DNA of 64,000 bases, taken from the NCBI GenBank assembly GCA_046346665.1, contig JAXMHQ010000007.1:80456-144455 (forward strand), written 5' to 3'. A program made the position numbers and the translations under genes. This DNA is from JAXMHQ01 sp046346665. Lineage in GTDB: Bacteria > Verrucomicrobiota > Verrucomicrobiia > Limisphaerales > JAXMHQ01. Below the pieces are notes generated by a model. The model did not search any database. It was given only the letters and a program-made list of their open reading frames with translations, and had not been told where the DNA came from. Within the stretch, counting starts at the first letter, position 1. Every line of letters begins with the position of its first letter. Shown here in pieces: positions 32,932 to 41,765 of this stretch.

Positions 32932-33103
32932 GAACTCACACCTGAACAGAAAGGCTGATGAAAGCATGGCTCATGGACGGACATTCAACAATCCGGTGAA
33001 TTGCCGGATTCCTTTCCCGGGGAACCCCCGGGGAACCCGTTCCGAGAGCCTGCCCGGTCAGCCCCGGATCAGGGTCGGCCCGATCTATGCTCAGAGGCTT
33101 CGC

Positions 33104-33277
33104 ATGAAATTTATTGTTGAAAAGGCGCTCGATGAGAAAGGCGATTTCTACACAACCACGCTGGCCCCGATCACACAGCCCCGCACGCTCTGCTGCGTCA
33201 GTGCCGCGGATGTTGTCATGCTGACTGTCCTGTTTCTGGAATTGGCCGCCGTGATGCGGTTTCTCCTCGCGAAATAG
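33104..33277 (+). CDS. Small single-pass membrane protein (57 aa)
   Basis: A 57-residue frame starting at ATG 33104, with AGAGG 7 bp upstream. The N-terminal half is polar (KFIVEKALDEKGDFYTTTLA) and the C-terminal half holds one hydrophobic segment (VVMLTVLFLELAAVMRFLL). No family is recognised. A second small membrane protein gene starts 20 bp downstream, so the two may be a unit. It may also be a chance frame. Confidence 0.5.
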   Translation: MKFIVEKALDEKGDFYTTTLAPITQPRTLCCVSAADVVMLTVLFLELAAVMRFLLAK

Positions 33278-33297
33278 ACCGTCCGTCCCCCTAACCT

Positions 33298-33498
33298 ATG
33301 ACCCAACACGAGCAACAGGAATTCGATCATCTGCGTTCCGAGCTGACCGCCGCGACGGAACGCGCTGATCGCGCCAAAATGATCTTTACCAAGGCCGCCT
33401 GCCGCTTGACCGAGGAACTGAAGCTCTACCGCGGCCTCTTCTGGTGCCTCCTCGCCTTCATCACCCTCGTGGTGATCATGCGCTTCCTTCAACGCTAA
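33298..33498 (+). CDS. Small membrane protein with N-terminal helix (66 aa)
   Basis: A 66-residue frame with a long charged helix (TQHEQQEFDHLRSELTAATE, then RADRAKMIFTKAACRLTEEL) and a C-terminal membrane segment (GLFWCLLAFITLVVIMRFL). The pattern of coiled helix plus tail anchor looks like a real small protein, but no family is recognised. It lies 20 bp after the 57-residue gene. Confidence 0.55.
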   Translation: MTQHEQQEFDHLRSELTAATERADRAKMIFTKAACRLTEELKLYRGLFWCLLAFITLVVIMRFLQR

Positions 33499-33682
33499 AC
33501 CCGACCCTGTCCCCGCCGTTCGATCCGGCCCCCTCTTCCCCCCTGTTCCGCAGCCGCCTCCCAGCCCCAGCCCCGCCTCACCTGCCGATTTCCGCGCTCC
33601 GGATTCGCGCCCTAATAGTGTCCAGCAACCCGACTTCTGTTTGGATGGATTCGGGATACCCGGGACAAACCGGGCCGGGTCG
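33499..33682. other. Gene-free interval
   Basis: Part of the 311-bp gap between the small membrane protein gene and the peroxiredoxin. No open frame, tRNA or clear repeat is seen here. The right part of the gap holds the peroxiredoxin terminator and, at 33759-33785, TATCCAGTCATCCATCAATC, one-armed word-repeat DNA like the inner arm at 27645-27678. Confidence 0.6.
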
Positions 33683-33718
33683 CAAAAAAAGACGCAGAGA
33701 AAAAGTTCTCTGCGTCTT
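33683..33718 (-). terminator. Intrinsic terminator of peroxiredoxin gene
   Basis: Perfect 13-bp stem AAGACGCAGAGAA (33689-33701) with TTCTCTGCGTCTT (33706-33718) and a minus-strand T tract at 33690-33684; about 90 bp after the peroxiredoxin stop. Confidence 0.92.
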
Positions 33719-33809
33719 CGCTGCGGAATCGAAAATGGATCGCTAAATACGTCCGTTCTATCCAGTCATCCATCAATCCACCTATTAAGCGCCCCGTTCC
33801 GGGCAACCC

Positions 33810-34289
33810 TTACTTCAGCTTGGCCAGGGTTTCCTGGATGGCGGTGAAGTTGGGCAGGTCCTTGGGAGTGGGGGTTTGCTCGCTGTATTGGATGACGCCG
33901 TTCTTGTCGACGACGAACGCGGCGCGGGCGCTGACGGCGCCGAGGCCGAGCAGGTCGGGCAGCAGCGTGCCATAGGCCTTGGCGGTTTCCTTGTTCAGGT
34001 CGCTCGCCAGGGTGATGCTGATCTTTTCCTTCTGCGCCCAGGCTTCCTGCGCGAACGGGCTGTCGACGCTGACGCCGATCACTTCCGCGTTCAAGCCGGA
34101 GTAAGCCCCGAGCCCGGAGGTAATGTCGCACATTTCCTTCGTGCAAACGCTGGTAAACGCCAGCGGGAAGAACAGAACAACCGTGTTCTTCTTGCCAAAA
34201 TTGTTGCTGAGCTTCACGTCCACAATGCCGGACGACTGCTTGGATTTCAGATTGAAATCAGGTGCCTTGCTGCCAACAGAGATCGCCAT
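33810..34289 (-). CDS. Peroxiredoxin (AhpC/TSA family)
   Basis: A 159-residue cytosolic thiol peroxidase. The active-site block FFPLAFTSVCTKEMC has the peroxidatic Cys49, with Thr46 as its partner and a second Cys54 five residues later. The pattern is closest to AhpE/1-Cys or atypical Prx types. Residue Arg near 118-123 (SARAAFVVD) is the usual substrate-activating site. It reduces H2O2 and organic peroxides with thioredoxin or a similar donor. It is a single-gene transcript with a strong terminator. Confidence 0.92.
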   Translation of the reverse strand: MAISVGSKAPDFNLKSKQSSGIVDVKLSNNFGKKNTVVLFFPLAFTSVCTKEMCDITSGLGAYSGLNAEVIGVSVDSPFAQEAWAQKEKISITLASDLNKETAKAYGTLLPDLLGLGAVSARAAFVVDKNGVIQYSEQTPTPKDLPNFTAIQETLAKLK

Positions 34290-34424
34290 AAATATTTGTG
34301 CTTTTTTGTTTCTTCGGTGAAGCCTTGTTTATACGGCCCCTCACCCAGCCTGTCAAGCGGTGCCCCGGCCAAAATCAGGGCCGACGCATCTAATGTGGAC
34401 AGAGGCGCGCGTGGCATTCGGATG

Positions 34425-34553
34425 GTAGGGACGCCGCGCTGCGGCGTCCCCGCCCGCGTATCAGCGGGCGGAAAGCGGAACGGCGCCTGGCATGCCCTCT
34501 GCAAAGTTGCGCCGCTGGACGCGGCGCGGACGGCGCAGCGCGCCGTCCCTACC
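34425..34553. repeat. Paired REP-like elements (GGTAGGGACGCC type)
   Basis: The left unit begins GGTAG + GGACGCCGC-GCT-GCGGCGTCC at 34425. The inverted right unit (ending 34553) reads GGTAG + GGACGGCGC-GCT-GCGCCGTCC on the minus strand. Stem differences are compensated on both sides. Between them lie two more short hairpins (CCGCCCGC with GCGGGCGG; GCGCCGC with GCGGCGC). It fills most of the 307-bp gap 34290-34596; no gene is seen there. Confidence 0.85.
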
Positions 34554-34596
34554 CGCGATTCCGGCCCTCGACACTCGACGCCCCCCGACCTCCCTT

Positions 34597-35256
34597 CTAG
34601 GCCTTTGCCATTCCCGAATGCCGGATATCCTGCGCTTCGCACAGGAACACCACTTCCTCCGCGACGTTCTTGGCGTGATCGGCGATGCGTTCCAGGCTCC
34701 TGGAAACAGTGATCAGGCTCAGGCAGCGCGGGATGGAATCGCGGTCTTCCATCATGTGCGCGACCAGTTCGCGTGTGATCTTCTTGTTGAATTCATCCAC
34801 CTGCTTGTCCCGCGGGATCACCGCCCGTGCGGCCGCCGGATCGCGATTGACAAAGGAATCCAGCGACGCTTTGAGCATCTCGAGCGACAGCGCCGCCATG
34901 CGCGGAAGGTCGAGCTGGAGTTTCACGGGGGCCTCCTGGCTGAGGTCGCGCGCGCGCTTGGCGATCTTGGTGGCTTCGTCCCCTACACGCTCCAGGTTCT
35001 GGGTGATTTTCATGGCGACGGTGACGAGGCGGAGGTCGCTGGCGAGCGGCGCCTTGGCCAGGAGCTGGATGGCCAGCTCGTCGATGTCCAGCTCGAGCTG
35101 GTCGATCGCGGCGTCCTCCTCGTTCACCCGCAGGGCGAGGTCGTGGTCGCGCTCCACCAGGGCGCGCACCGCTTCGTTGACGGCGCGCTCGGCGCGGCTC
35201 GCCATGGTCAGCAGCTTCTGCTTCAAGCCGCCCAGGTCCTGATCGAAATGTTCCAT
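34597..35256 (-). CDS. phoU: Phosphate signalling complex protein PhoU
   Basis: A 219-residue cytosolic protein with two PhoU three-helix bundles. The metal-binding motif ERVGDEATKIAKRA at about 90-103 and its partner ERIADHAKNVAEEVVFL near 195-211 match the E-x-x-x-D-x-x-x-N/K pattern. PhoU links PstSCAB to the PhoR kinase and restrains Pho signalling when phosphate is plentiful. Last gene of the pst operon, starting 23 bp after pstB. ATG 35256 fits the family start. A BIME lies downstream. Confidence 0.95.
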   Translation of the reverse strand: MEHFDQDLGGLKQKLLTMASRAERAVNEAVRALVERDHDLALRVNEEDAAIDQLELDIDELAIQLLAKAPLASDLRLVTVAMKITQNLERVGDEATKIAKRARDLSQEAPVKLQLDLPRMAALSLEMLKASLDSFVNRDPAAARAVIPRDKQVDEFNKKITRELVAHMMEDRDSIPRCLSLITVSRSLERIADHAKNVAEEVVFLCEAQDIRHSGMAKA

Positions 35257-35279
35257 AACGTGAATTCGAACTCGTCCAC

Positions 35280-36131
35280 TCAACCGAACCGCCCGGTCAC
35301 ATAATCCTCCGTCCGCTTCTGTGCCGGATTGGTAAACAGCCGCTTCGTCGGGCCAAACTCCACCAGCTCCCCCAGGTAAAAGAACGCGGTGTCGTCCGAG
35401 ACACGCGCCGCCTGCTGCATGTTGTGCGTCACGATGACGATTGTGTATTCCTTTTTCAAATCCAGAATCAGGTCCTCGATCTTCGCCGTGGCCAGCGGGT
35501 CCAGCGCCGAGGCGGGTTCATCCATCAGCAGCACCTCCGGCTGCACGGCGAGCGCGCGCGCGATGCACAACCGCTGCTGCTGCCCGCCCGACAAGCTCAG
35601 CGCCGGCGCCTTCAATCGGTCCTTCACCTCGTCCCAAAGCGCCGCCATGCGCAGCGATTTTTCAATCCGCTCCAACAACACCGACCGCTGCCGGATGCCG
35701 TTCAACCGCAGGCCCACCGTGACATTCTCGGCGATGGACATGGTGGGGAACGGATTGGATTTCTGGAAGACCATGCCGACGCGGCTGCGGACGACGACGG
35801 CCTCGACTTTGCGGCTGTAAATATCCTCGCCGAACAGCCGGATGTCCCCCTCCATCCGGGCTTCCGGGACGAGTTCGTGCATGCGGTTGAGCGCGCGCAG
35901 GAAGGTGGACTTCCCGCAGCCGCTCGGCCCGATGATAGCCGTGACCGACCTCGGAACGATGTCGAGCGACACATTCTTCAGCACGTGCCGGTCCCCGAAA
36001 TGGACGGAAAGGTTCCGGACGGAAAACGCGGGCGCCGAGCCGGCGGAGGTCGGGGCCGTCGGGGCGGGAGGGGCTTCCGGCCGTTGCGGCGCGGCCGCGG
36101 ATGTGTCCTCGGGCATCATAAGGGTGGTCAT
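35280..36131 (-). CDS. pstB: Phosphate ABC transporter ATP-binding protein PstB
   Basis: ATPase of the high-affinity phosphate importer. The 283-residue product has Walker A GPSGCGKS at 68-75, the Q-loop VFQKSNPFP, the signature LSGGQQQR and Walker B EVLLMDEPASALDP. The first 34 residues are a Pro/Ala/Thr-rich extension not found in typical PstB (about 250-260 residues); an internal start near VRNLSVHFGD is possible but lacks an ATG. It overlaps pstA by 4 bp. Confidence 0.96.
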   Translation of the reverse strand: MTTLMMPEDTSAAAPQRPEAPPAPTAPTSAGSAPAFSVRNLSVHFGDRHVLKNVSLDIVPRSVTAIIGPSGCGKSTFLRALNRMHELVPEARMEGDIRLFGEDIYSRKVEAVVVRSRVGMVFQKSNPFPTMSIAENVTVGLRLNGIRQRSVLLERIEKSLRMAALWDEVKDRLKAPALSLSGGQQQRLCIARALAVQPEVLLMDEPASALDPLATAKIEDLILDLKKEYTIVIVTHNMQQAARVSDDTAFFYLGELVEFGPTKRLFTNPAQKRTEDYVTGRFG

Positions 36132-36994
36132 GAATCTTTCCGGAACCGGTCGCGGGTGATCACGCGCACGCCCACGTTGATGGAGGCGATGATCAGCAGC
36201 AACACGAGGGCGCCCGCCCAGGCCTGGCGATGCCAATCGTCGTAGGGCGAGATGGCGTAATTGAAGATCTGGAGCGGCAGCGCGGAAATGGGGTCGGTCA
36301 GCTTGTGGGCCCAGAAGCGGTTGCCGAAGGCGGTGAACAGGAGCGGCGCGGTTTCGCCCGCCACGCGCGCGAGCGCCAGCAGCACGCCGGTAACGATGCC
36401 CTTCAAGGCAGTGCGGCAGACGATCTGAACGATGGTGCGCCATTTTGAGATGCCGAGGGCCAGCGCGGCTTCGCGGTAGCCGTTGGGCACCAGTTGCAGC
36501 ACCTCCTCGCTGGTCCGCATCACGAGCGGGATCATGATCATGCCCAGCACGATCCCCCCCGCCCAGGCGGAGAATCCTTTCATGGGGACGACCACGAGGG
36601 CATAGACGACGATGCCCCAGATGATGGACGGAACGCCGTTCAGGATGTCGGCCGTGAACCGCACCCACCAGTTCAGGCGCGAGGAACCGTATTCGGAGAG
36701 GTAAACCCCGCCGAGCACGCCCACGGGGACGCCGATGCAGGAAGCGATGGCGAGAAGCGTGAACGTGCCGACGATGGAGTTGGCCATGCCGCCGCCGGCT
36801 TCTCCGACGGGTTTCGGGAGCTGGGTGAAGAATGCCCAGTTCACGGAACCCAGGCCGGAGACGAGGATATGGTAGAAAATGAACCCAAGCGGGGCGACCA
36901 CCAGGAGGGCGCAACCCAGCGTCACCACCTGCATGGCGCCACTCTTGTATTTCCGCCAGAGATGATTCGAACGGGTTGGTCGCACCGGGGTCAT
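36128..36994 (-). CDS. pstA: Phosphate ABC transporter permease PstA
   Basis: A 288-residue inner-membrane permease with six predicted helices. The ABC-permease EAA loop reads GYREAALALGISKWRTIVQI. It overlaps pstB (4 bp) and starts 3 bp after pstC, so the three are translationally coupled. Works with PstC to form the channel. Confidence 0.95.
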   Translation of the reverse strand: MTPVRPTRSNHLWRKYKSGAMQVVTLGCALLVVAPLGFIFYHILVSGLGSVNWAFFTQLPKPVGEAGGGMANSIVGTFTLLAIASCIGVPVGVLGGVYLSEYGSSRLNWWVRFTADILNGVPSIIWGIVVYALVVVPMKGFSAWAGGIVLGMIMIPLVMRTSEEVLQLVPNGYREAALALGISKWRTIVQIVCRTALKGIVTGVLLALARVAGETAPLLFTAFGNRFWAHKLTDPISALPLQIFNYAISPYDDWHRQAWAGALVLLLIIASINVGVRVITRDRFRKDS

Positions 36995-36997
36995 GCG

Positions 36998-37972
36998 TCA
37001 ATTCTGGGGTTTCACTCCCGGGCCGCCCATGGTCTTGAGAATGAGCTGGGCGACGGCATTCACGGCGACCGTCACGGCGAGCAGCACGAGGCCTATTTCG
37101 AACAGCGCCTGGAGATAGACGCCATTGCTGGCTTCGCTGAATTCATTGGCGATGACGCTGGCCAGCGTATAACCGGGCGCGAACAGGGAGGTCGCGATCT
37201 CGGGCCGGTTTCCGATCACCATTGTCACGGCCATCGTCTCACCCAGCGCGCGGCCGAGCCCGAGGATCACGGCGCCGAACAGACCCTTCCGCGCATAGGA
37301 CAGCACCGCAATGCGCGTGACTTCCCAGTGGGTGGCGCCGAGCGCGTAGGCCGCCTCGCGCTGCAAACCGGGAACCGAACGCAGGATCTCGCGCGACACC
37401 GAAGTGATGATGGGGATGATCATGATGGCGATGATGATGCCGCCGGCCAGCATGCTGACCCCGTAAATCGGCCCCTGGAACAGAGGCAGGAAACCGAGCG
37501 TGGACTTCAGGAGCGGGAACACGTGGTTCCGCAGCCACGGAACCATGACAAAAATGCCCCACAAGCCGAGAATGACGCTGGGCACCGCGGACAGCAGTTC
37601 GATGAACAGCGTGAGCGGCTGGCGAATCCAGCGCGGCGCCAGCTCCGTCAGATACACCGCCGTCGCGATGCTGAGCGGCACCGCGATCACCAGCCCGATC
37701 AACGACGACACCAGCGTGCCGAAAATGAACGGCAGCGCCCCGAATTGCTCGTTCACCGGGTCCCAGTCGCGGTCCACCAGGAAATGCCAGCCGAACTTCT
37801 GCACCGCCAGCCGGGAACCCTGCGCCAGCTCATAACCTGTCAGGAAAATCAGCGCGAAGATCGACAGCGCCATCCCCAGCGTCAGCCATTGAAACGCCCG
37901 GTCCGCCCGGCCCGACCGGCGCGCATGATCCGGGCGGGCCTTGCTCACATCGGTGGCAACGGCGGTTTCCAT
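36998..37972 (-). CDS. pstC: Phosphate ABC transporter permease PstC
   Basis: A 324-residue inner-membrane permease with six to seven predicted helices. The EAA loop is LQREAAYALGATHWEVTRIA and a conserved GLGRALGETMAVTMVIGN follows. ATG 37972 is used; TTG 37981 would add three residues. It lies 33 bp after pstS. Confidence 0.95.
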   Translation of the reverse strand: METAVATDVSKARPDHARRSGRADRAFQWLTLGMALSIFALIFLTGYELAQGSRLAVQKFGWHFLVDRDWDPVNEQFGALPFIFGTLVSSLIGLVIAVPLSIATAVYLTELAPRWIRQPLTLFIELLSAVPSVILGLWGIFVMVPWLRNHVFPLLKSTLGFLPLFQGPIYGVSMLAGGIIIAIMIIPIITSVSREILRSVPGLQREAAYALGATHWEVTRIAVLSYARKGLFGAVILGLGRALGETMAVTMVIGNRPEIATSLFAPGYTLASVIANEFSEASNGVYLQALFEIGLVLLAVTVAVNAVAQLILKTMGGPGVKPQN

Positions 37973-38005
37973 GAATTTCAACCGGGTAATTCCGGCAGGA
38001 GGTTG

Positions 38006-39031
38006 TCAGTTCTGAATGGTCTTGACCAGCTCAAGAACGCGCTGCTGCAAACCCGACGGCAGCGGCGCGTAATCCAGTCCCGCCGCCAGCCCCTCGCCCT
38101 TCGTCAACGCCCAGTTCAGGAATTCCACGAGCTTCCTGCCTTTCGCCGGGTCCTTCTGCTTCTGATACACCAGCAGCCACGTCGTGCCGGCAATCGGATA
38201 CGCCTTCTCCCCCGCCGCGTTCACCATGCTGAAACGGAAATCATCCGGAATTTTCGCCGATCCAAACGCCTCGGTCACCGACTCGATCGACGGGCGGATG
38301 AACTGTCCGGCCGCGTTCTTGATCGACGCGCAGGGCTGCTGCGTTTGCTTGGCATAAACCAGCTCCACGTAACCGATCGCGCCCGGGGTCTGGCGGACCA
38401 AACCGGACACACCCTCGTTGCCCTTGCCGCCGAGGCCGTTCTTCGCCGGCCACTTGACGGATTTGCCGCGGCCCACCTTGCCCAGCCATTCCGGGCTGAT
38501 CGACGCCAGGTAATCCGTGAAAATATACGTCGTTCCGCTGCCGTCGGAGCGGTGCACTTCCGCGATGTCCAGGTCGGGCAGCGTCATCCCGGGATTCAAC
38601 GCCGCAAGGCGCGCGTCATCCCAACGCGTGATTTTTCCGAGAAAAATGTCCGCGATCGCTTGTCCGTCGAGTTTCAACTCGGGATTCCCCGGAAGCGAGT
38701 AGGTGATAACCACCGCGCCGGCCACCGTCGGGATGTGCAGCAGCTTGCCCGGCGCCTTCGCCAGGTCGGCATCGGTCATCGGCCCGTCCGACGCCCCGAA
38801 ATCCACCGTCTGGGCAATGATCTGGTTGATGCCGCCGCCGGAGCCGATGGACTGGTAATTGAACCGGACCGAGGGATCCACCTTGGCGTATTCGTCGAAC
38901 CACTTCGAGTAGATCGGGTACGGGAACGTGGCGCCGGCGCCGTTGATGAGCATGGGGTCGGCGGCGAGGGATGGTAACGCCAGCAGCGCGCCCGCGCCAA
39001 CGGCGAGAAGACTCTTGAGGATATGTTTCAT
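38006..39031 (-). CDS. pstS: Phosphate-binding protein PstS
   Basis: A 341-residue exported binding protein with a signal peptide (about 1-24, ending SLAA). The mature start INGAGATFPYPIYSKWF and the phosphate-binding blocks SIGSGGGINQI, DFGASDGPMT and HRSDGSGTTYIFTDYL are those of PstS; Ser, Asp and Arg of these loops coordinate phosphate. It captures phosphate in the periplasm and passes it to PstCAB. It lies 30 bp after the porin gene. Confidence 0.96.
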   Translation of the reverse strand: MKHILKSLLAVGAGALLALPSLAADPMLINGAGATFPYPIYSKWFDEYAKVDPSVRFNYQSIGSGGGINQIIAQTVDFGASDGPMTDADLAKAPGKLLHIPTVAGAVVITYSLPGNPELKLDGQAIADIFLGKITRWDDARLAALNPGMTLPDLDIAEVHRSDGSGTTYIFTDYLASISPEWLGKVGRGKSVKWPAKNGLGGKGNEGVSGLVRQTPGAIGYVELVYAKQTQQPCASIKNAAGQFIRPSIESVTEAFGSAKIPDDFRFSMVNAAGEKAYPIAGTTWLLVYQKQKDPAKGRKLVEFLNWALTKGEGLAAGLDYAPLPSGLQQRVLELVKTIQN

Positions 39032-39061
39032 AGGGATTTGGTTTGTGGTTGCCCGCCCGGT

Positions 39062-40636
39062 TCAGAACCTCCACGTGAGGTCGAACTGGAACAGGTTGTA
39101 ATTGTCGATCGGGTTCAAGGCCTGCAGGTCCGGGTTGTAACCGCCCGTGTCGAGCGTGGTCGTGATCCGCTTCGCATAGCCGTAACGCACCGTTCCGATG
39201 ATGCAATCGGTAAAACTGTAGGCGAACGCCGTGTAAATGCCCTCCAAGTTGCCGCGGCCCTCAAAGAAATCCGAATCCAGCGTGTTCACGTCGAGCGCAA
39301 ACTGCTCCACGTGCTGCCAGTACACGCGGGCTTCCCAGGCGTTTCTCCGGGAACCGGACCCGTACACCACGCCCTGGGTCGGGCCGTAGACAATGTCCTC
39401 GCTGCCGAATCCTATCCCGAATTGATACGCCAGGTTCTGGTTCTTCGGCGCCTCGGTCGGATACGCCGGAAACGCGTTCACCGTCCGGCCCACGTTCCAG
39501 GCCGCCTGCGCGCGCTCGTTGCCCTGGATGTTGAACGCCAGGTCGCCGAAGAGGCGGAGATGATACAACCCCATCTTGAGGTTGTACTCGGCGGGCACCT
39601 CGATGATCGAAAGATTGTTAATGCCGTTCTGGTTGTAGGCGATCGTGTTCACGTTCGTCCCCTGCGGCACCGGCCCGCCCTGCCCCACAAACGGCGCGTT
39701 CAATTGCGCGGACGACCCCTGGCCGGTGTGATTGTAATACACCGGCGCGATCTTGAACGAGGAATACTTGTCGATGTGCAGCGTTCCGCCCACCTGCCAC
39801 GCCCACAGGAACGCGCTGCTCGACGGGATGTTGTCCGACGGATTCACATCCTGGTAAATGAACTGCCCCAGCCCGCAAAACAGATCCACCTGTCCCACCG
39901 ACGCCTTCACCTTCTCAAACGCCCCTTCCGGGTTGATGTCCGAATCCCACACCATCGGCGTCGTGTAAATCGGCATCGGCATCTTGCCGATCGTCATCTC
40001 ATACCAGTCCGCCGGCTTCCAGCCGAGGTAGGCTTGCCCGATGTAAATGCCGTCGTTCGCCTTCGACGACGGCGTCGGATTGCTGTCATTCGCGAAGGTC
40101 ACCCACGGCGAACGCGGGTTGGACCCGGTCTCGATCCGCAGCCCGTAATTGAAACGATCCACCAGGTCCCCGCGAATGCCGATGCGCGCGGCGTAACGGA
40201 ATCGCTCAAGGTAATACGTGCTCGGACTGGCGCCGGGAAGGTTGTCCGCGCCGCGATATTCATACCGGAACCGCAGGTCGCCGTAGAGCCCGATGTCCTT
40301 GATCGCCTTGCTGAGCTTCCATTTCGACGCGTCGGACGGGGGCGTCGCGGCGGTGGCGGGCGTGGCGGCCCTGGCGGCCGGGGCATTGGTGGCGGGGGCG
40401 TTGGTAAGAGTCTCGGGAGCGACCGCTGCGGGTGGGGTGTTGGTTTGGACTTCCCTGGCGATTTCGATGGCTTCCTGTTCGGTGATCACGCCCTTCCTGA
40501 TCAGGACCTGCATCAGGGGATCATTGGTGCCTGTGGCGCCGGCGCGGCTTGCCGCCAGCGCGGTCAAAAGCGCCGCCCCGCCCGCCAGACAGCGCTGTTT
40601 CCGGGATCGTTTCGAGGGGATGTTGCGTCGAGTCAT
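39062..40636 (-). CDS. Putative phosphate-starvation porin
   Basis: A 524-residue outer-membrane protein: signal peptide (about 1-34), a short helix and linker of Ala/Pro/Thr repeats (about 70-105), then a beta-barrel from about residue 115 with alternating aromatic strands (YGDLRFRYEYRG, FRYAARIGIRGD) ending in LFQFDLTWRF with the terminal Phe typical of Omp85 recognition. The pattern resembles the Porin_5 family. It is the first gene of the pst operon and lies about 56 bp behind a candidate Pho box, so it probably lets phosphate through the outer membrane. Confidence 0.85.
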   Translation of the reverse strand: MTRRNIPSKRSRKQRCLAGGAALLTALAASRAGATGTNDPLMQVLIRKGVITEQEAIEIAREVQTNTPPAAVAPETLTNAPATNAPAARAATPATAATPPSDASKWKLSKAIKDIGLYGDLRFRYEYRGADNLPGASPSTYYLERFRYAARIGIRGDLVDRFNYGLRIETGSNPRSPWVTFANDSNPTPSSKANDGIYIGQAYLGWKPADWYEMTIGKMPMPIYTTPMVWDSDINPEGAFEKVKASVGQVDLFCGLGQFIYQDVNPSDNIPSSSAFLWAWQVGGTLHIDKYSSFKIAPVYYNHTGQGSSAQLNAPFVGQGGPVPQGTNVNTIAYNQNGINNLSIIEVPAEYNLKMGLYHLRLFGDLAFNIQGNERAQAAWNVGRTVNAFPAYPTEAPKNQNLAYQFGIGFGSEDIVYGPTQGVVYGSGSRRNAWEARVYWQHVEQFALDVNTLDSDFFEGRGNLEGIYTAFAYSFTDCIIGTVRYGYAKRITTTLDTGGYNPDLQALNPIDNYNLFQFDLTWRF

Positions 40637-40691
40637 TTGAGTTCAGGTTAGTTCTTCAATTCGCCCGTTGAAGTGAAACTAGAAGTCATCC

Positions 40692-40731
40692 GTTACGGTC
40701 CAAAGTCGGGATTGTTACGATTCAGTGACAA
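40692..40731 (-). promoter_or_regulatory. Candidate Pho box of porin-pst operon
   Basis: On the minus strand: TTGTCAC (40731-40725), TCGTAAC (40720-40714) and CCGTAAC (40698-40692). Starts are spaced 11 bp and 22 bp apart, the half-site spacing of PhoB boxes (consensus CTGTCAT with 11-bp period). It ends about 55 bp upstream of the porin ATG. PhoB and PhoR are not in the window. Confidence 0.75.
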
Positions 40732-40820
40732 GCCCCCGCGGCCGGGTGGGCGGGCGTCCAGGCCGGCCCAGACGTGCATTTTGTTGAAAGCGAACGCCGC
40801 GGGCGGGCGATCCTGCCGCT

Positions 40821-40863
40821 CGAAAAAGCAGCGACCCGGACGGCGGGGAACCGTCCGGGTCGC
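40821..40863 (-). terminator. Intrinsic terminator of 40905 gene
   Basis: Perfect 13-bp stem GCGACCCGGACGG (40831-40843) with CCGTCCGGGTCGC (40851-40863); on the minus strand followed by TGCTTTTTCG. It separates the upstream gene from the Pho-controlled operon. Confidence 0.92.
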
Positions 40864-40904
40864 GCGCATCGGGCCGGTGAGGCCCGAGGGATTCGGGGCG
40901 GGAA

Positions 40905-41552
40905 TCAGGTGGCGGGGCCGCCGCCGGGGCTGGTGGTCACCTCGAGCGCCTGGCCGCGCACGACGATGAACCCCTGCAGGATCAGCGGCGTGCCGTTGCG
41001 AGAGCCTGTGCCCGCGGCACGGATGTCGAGTTCGCCGCCGGGCGCGTTTCCGGCGGAGGTCTGCGCGGCGAAACCGCGCACGTCGAAGTGCAGCGACACG
41101 GGTGCGCCCGCGTCCTGCAGCACGAGGCGCTGGATGTTGTATTCGGTGTTCACCACGCGGCGGCTGCGCCAGTTGCCGGCCCAGGCCGATCCCTGCACGG
41201 TGTCGCTCAGCGTTTCATGGGCGAAATACGCCGTGACATCCACCGTCGTCGTGCCGTCGCGCACCTGGATTGACGCGTCGCCGCCGTCGAGCGGCGTCAC
41301 GACAAACAGCCGGCTGCCTGGCGAAAACGCGGTCCCGGTGGCGGTCCTCAGAGCGGCGATGATCGCGCGCGAATCGACCGGCACGTACCGGGTGGTGGTC
41401 ATCACAAACCCGCCGTTCGTCACGGTGGGTCCCTGCGCAACGCCCATCAGCTCGACGCTGAGGGTTTGCACGAGGTTGGTTTGGTCGGCATGAGACGGCG
41501 CGGGCAGGAGCGCCGCGGCGGCGGCCAGGGCCGCAATCTGAAGTGCTTTCAT
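40905..41552 (-). CDS. Exported protein of unknown function
   Basis: A 215-residue exported protein: signal peptide (KALQIAALAAAAALLPAPSHA, residues 2-22), then a beta-rich domain with no recognised family. ATG 41552 has AAAGGTG upstream. It ends at a strong terminator, so it is a single-gene transcript. No cysteines or repeats are prominent. It lies between the pst operon and the PiT genes but shows no clear link to phosphate. Confidence 0.75.
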   Translation of the reverse strand: MKALQIAALAAAAALLPAPSHADQTNLVQTLSVELMGVAQGPTVTNGGFVMTTTRYVPVDSRAIIAALRTATGTAFSPGSRLFVVTPLDGGDASIQVRDGTTTVDVTAYFAHETLSDTVQGSAWAGNWRSRRVVNTEYNIQRLVLQDAGAPVSLHFDVRGFAAQTSAGNAPGGELDIRAAGTGSRNGTPLILQGFIVVRGQALEVTTSPGGGPAT

Positions 41553-41765
41553 TCGTTCACCTTTCTGTTCACGGTTCATTCCCATCGGCGCCCTCATTCC
41601 CTGTCCGCCGACGCATTCAAAATTTTCGCAGCTTCCATGCCACGGCCCGGAGACACGCGCCAGGCCGGATTCGTTAAAGAAATCGTGATATCGTTACCGC
41701 GTCCGCAGCAAACCGCCTTATTTTTTGCGTGCGCTTTGCCGCCGCTTCTGTAGAACTACCGCGCT

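Noticed and set aside
33148..33492. 114-codon minus-strand frame
   Set aside because: It overlaps the two small plus-strand frames, has a low-complexity Glu/Gly N-terminus and lacks a clear ribosome-binding site; it cannot explain the terminator at 32901 with any confidence.
36494..38977. 827-codon plus-strand open frame
   Set aside because: Antisense to pstA, pstC and pstS.
41671..41700. Second Pho box upstream of the PiT operon or the 40905 gene
   Set aside because: TCGTTAA, TCGTGAT and TCGTTAC occur, but the spacings are 12 and 8 bp, not 11, so the match is too weak.
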